Shown here piece by piece: positions 3,864 through 5,288 of a stretch of DNA of 5,288 bases. A program made the translations under genes and the position numbers. The stretch is from positions 1 through 5,288 of the forward strand of contig JAEWYD010000343.1 in NCBI GenBank assembly GCA_023462275.1, written 5' to 3'. The notes beneath the pieces were generated by a model. The model saw only the letters and a list, made by a program, of their open reading frames with translations, ran no database searches and was not told where the DNA came from. The DNA is from Actinomycetes bacterium (lineage in GTDB: Bacteria; Actinomycetota; Actinomycetes; Actinomycetales; Cellulomonadaceae). Each line of letters opens with the position of its first letter. The first letter of the stretch is position 1.

Positions 3864-5288
3864 GTCGCCTCCGCCATCGGGATCGCCAGCGTCATGGTCA
3901 GGCCGCCGCCCGCGGTCTCACCAGGTCGGACCTCCACCCCCATCGCGGAGCAGAACCCGTGGACGATCGCCAGGCCGAGCCCCGCGCCGCTGCCCGACGC
4001 CCGGTCCCCCAGGCGCTGGAACGGCTCGAACATGATCGGCCACAGCTCGCGGGGCACGCCCGGCCCGTGGTCCCGGACCGACAGCTCCACGCGGCCGTCC
4101 GCCTCGCGCGCCACCAGCACCGTGGGCCGGCGGGGCGGGCTGTGCCGGACGGCGTTGTCCACCAGGTTCGCGACCACCCGCACCAGCAGGGCCGCGTCCG
4201 CCTGGACGAGCGGCAGGTCGTCGGGGACGTCCATCCGGACGGCCGCGCCCGGCGCGAGGTCGAGCAGGGCGAGGGACACGACCTCGTCCACGGCGACCGG
4301 CGCCAGCAGCGCCGACACCGCACCGACCTCCAGCCGCGTCATGTCGAGGATGTCGGCGATCAGCGCGGTGAGACGGTCGGCGCACTCCTCGATCGTCGCG
4401 ACGAGCTCGGCCCGCTCCTCCTCCGACCAGTCGACGTCGTCCTGCCGCAGGCCGCTGACCGCCGCCTTGAGGCCCGCCAGCGGGGTGCGCAGGTCGTGCC
4501 CGACGGACGCCAGCAGGGCCGAGCGGACCTGCGCGGCCTCGGACAGCCGGTCGGCGTGGGCGGCGAGGTGCTGGCTCTCGTACGCCCGCGCGGCCGCGGC
4601 CGCGAGGCGCTCGAGCACGGCACGGTCCTCCGCGAACAGCTGCGGACCGTGGGCGAGGAGGACGAGCTCCGTGCTGGCCGACACCCGGATGCTGGGCGGC
4701 GCGTCCGGGACCTCGCCCACGGACGCCACGACGGCCTCGGCGCCGTCGGGCCCGGTGCGCACGAGCGACGCCGACGTCATGCCGAACGTGGCGCGGACCC
4801 GCTCGAGGACCCCCGGCAGGCTCAGCTCGTCGACCGGTCGGGCGACGACGTGGGAGATGAGGTCCGCCTCGATGCGGCTGCGGGCCGCGATCGACCGGGC
4901 CCGCGCGGCGTAGTCGCCGGTGATGCTGACGATGAGCGCGACGACGGCGAACACGACGAGCTCGACGACGCTGTCGCCGCTCTCGACGACGAGCGTGTGG
5001 AACGGCGGCGTGAAGAACCAGTTGACGACGAGCACGGAGGCCGCGGCGGCCAGGATGCCCGGCCAGCGGCCGCCCACCGCGGCGACCACGACCACCAGCA
5101 GCAGGTAGAGCAGCAGGAGGCTGCCGAGGCCCAGCGCGTCGCCCGAGCCGTCGAGGACCACGGTGAGCGCCGGTAGGGCGACGGTGGCGATCGCGAGCCC
5201 CGCGAGGCGGCGCGTGCGGGACAGGCCGGCGACGGCCTCGGGAAGGGCCGGCGGCTCGGCCGCGCCTGTCCTGACCCTAGAGGCGAGC
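3860..5288 (-). CDS. kdpD: KdpD potassium-sensing histidine kinase, C-terminal part (5' truncated by window edge)
   Basis: The frame stays open from the TGA at 3862-3860 to the right edge, giving 475 visible residues. A GTG at 5161 is internal, because a further 42 in-frame codons upstream encode a linker and the first membrane helix. Full KdpD has an N-terminal KdpD/Usp-like half, which must lie beyond 5288. Visible order: linker (1-25); four membrane helices of the DUF4118 sensor, about 27-45, 52-73, 75-93 and 106-123, with FFTPPFHT after the third; a GAF-like region (about 140-240); then the kinase core. That core has the H-box ASVGHDLRTPL with phospho-His 264, N-box NLVDNAVRHS (374-383), G1 DHGPGVP (406-412), F-box FEPFQRLGD (420-428) and G2 GAGLGLAI (434-441). 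All catalytic boxes are intact. It senses low potassium or osmotic stress at the membrane and phosphorylates KdpE, whose ATG overlaps its stop. kdpFABC is expected upstream but not seen. Confidence 0.95.
   Translation of the reverse strand, partial: LASRVRTGAAEPPALPEAVAGLSRTRRLAGLAIATVALPALTVVLDGSGDALGLGSLLLLYLLLVVVVAAVGGRWPGILAAAASVLVVNWFFTPPFHTLVVESGDSVVELVVFAVVALIVSITGDYAARARSIAARSRIEADLISHVVARPVDELSLPGVLERVRATFGMTSASLVRTGPDGAEAVVASVGEVPDAPPSIRVSASTELVLLAHGPQLFAEDRAVLERLAAAAARAYESQHLAAHADRLSEAAQVRSALLASVGHDLRTPLAGLKAAVSGLRQDDVDWSEEERAELVATIEECADRLTALIADILDMTRLEVGAVSALLAPVAVDEVVSLALLDLAPGAAVRMDVPDDLPLVQADAALLVRVVANLVDNAVRHSPPRRPTVLVAREADGRVELSVRDHGPGVPRELWPIMFEPFQRLGDRASGSGAGLGLAIVHGFCSAMGVEVRPGETAGGGLTMTLAIPMAEAT
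3868..3872 (-). promoter_or_regulatory. Shine-Dalgarno GGAGG for kdpE inside the end of kdpD
   Basis: On the minus strand GGAGG is followed by 4 nt (CGAC) and the kdpE ATG at 3863. It lies in the last codons of kdpD and confirms the kdpE start chosen here. Confidence 0.75.

Noticed and set aside
3231..4913. A 560-residue plus-strand reading frame opposite kdpD/kdpE
   Set aside because: Low-complexity Arg/Ala/Ser-rich translation typical of the antisense of a GC-rich gene; kdpD and kdpE on the other strand have full sets of conserved motifs.
3860..5161. kdpD starting at the GTG at 5161
   Set aside because: The frame stays open to the window edge, and the 42 extra codons encode the linker and first transmembrane helix expected in KdpD, so 5161 is internal.

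Overview
This window is very GC-rich. Coding regions show near-complete G/C at third codon positions, and the promoter-like elements resemble those of high-GC Actinobacteria (TAnnnT -10 boxes next to start codons, and a TCGAAC-N4-GTTCGA type SOS box). CsrA beside a 13E12-type (DUF222) HNH protein and a KdpDE pair suggests a motile actinobacterium, possibly Cellulomonadaceae-like. That placement is an inference from gene content, not from a marker gene.

Layout, left to right: (1) the C-terminal 98 codons of an unrecognised plus-strand gene (ends 299). (2) csrA (336-590, +), apparently transcribed as a leaderless mRNA. (3) A hairpin at 587-610 holding both stop codons of csrA and of the convergent next gene. 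(4) A small minus-strand gene (607-906) for a nucleoside 2-deoxyribosyltransferase-like (DUF4406-type) protein. (5) A divergent regulatory region (907-1059) with a LexA-type SOS box overlapping the -10 of the next gene, and a 12-bp palindrome running into its start codon. (6) A DUF222/HNH endonuclease-like gene (1060-2526, +). (7) A RibD-C/dihydrofolate-reductase-like oxidoreductase gene (2576-3226, +). (8) kdpE (3189-3863, -), converging on gene 7 with a 38-bp coding overlap. (9) kdpD (3860 to beyond 5288, -), 5'-truncated by the window edge and joined to kdpE by an ATGA overlap.

Three functional blocks can be read. CsrA is a post-transcriptional regulator, in motile Gram-positive bacteria usually tied to flagellin control. 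The HNH gene looks DNA-damage inducible and may carry the RibD-like gene as a downstream partner. KdpD/KdpE is the sensor kinase and response regulator for high-affinity potassium uptake; kdpFABC would be expected beyond the right edge but is not visible.

Most of the window is ordinary core or accessory actinobacterial sequence. The most interesting signal is regulatory: the 907-1062 region combines an SOS box (11 of 12 consensus positions), a near-consensus -10, a perfect palindrome at the start codon and a divergent nucleotide-metabolism-like gene. No CRISPR array, tRNA, rRNA, insertion sequence or attachment site was seen.
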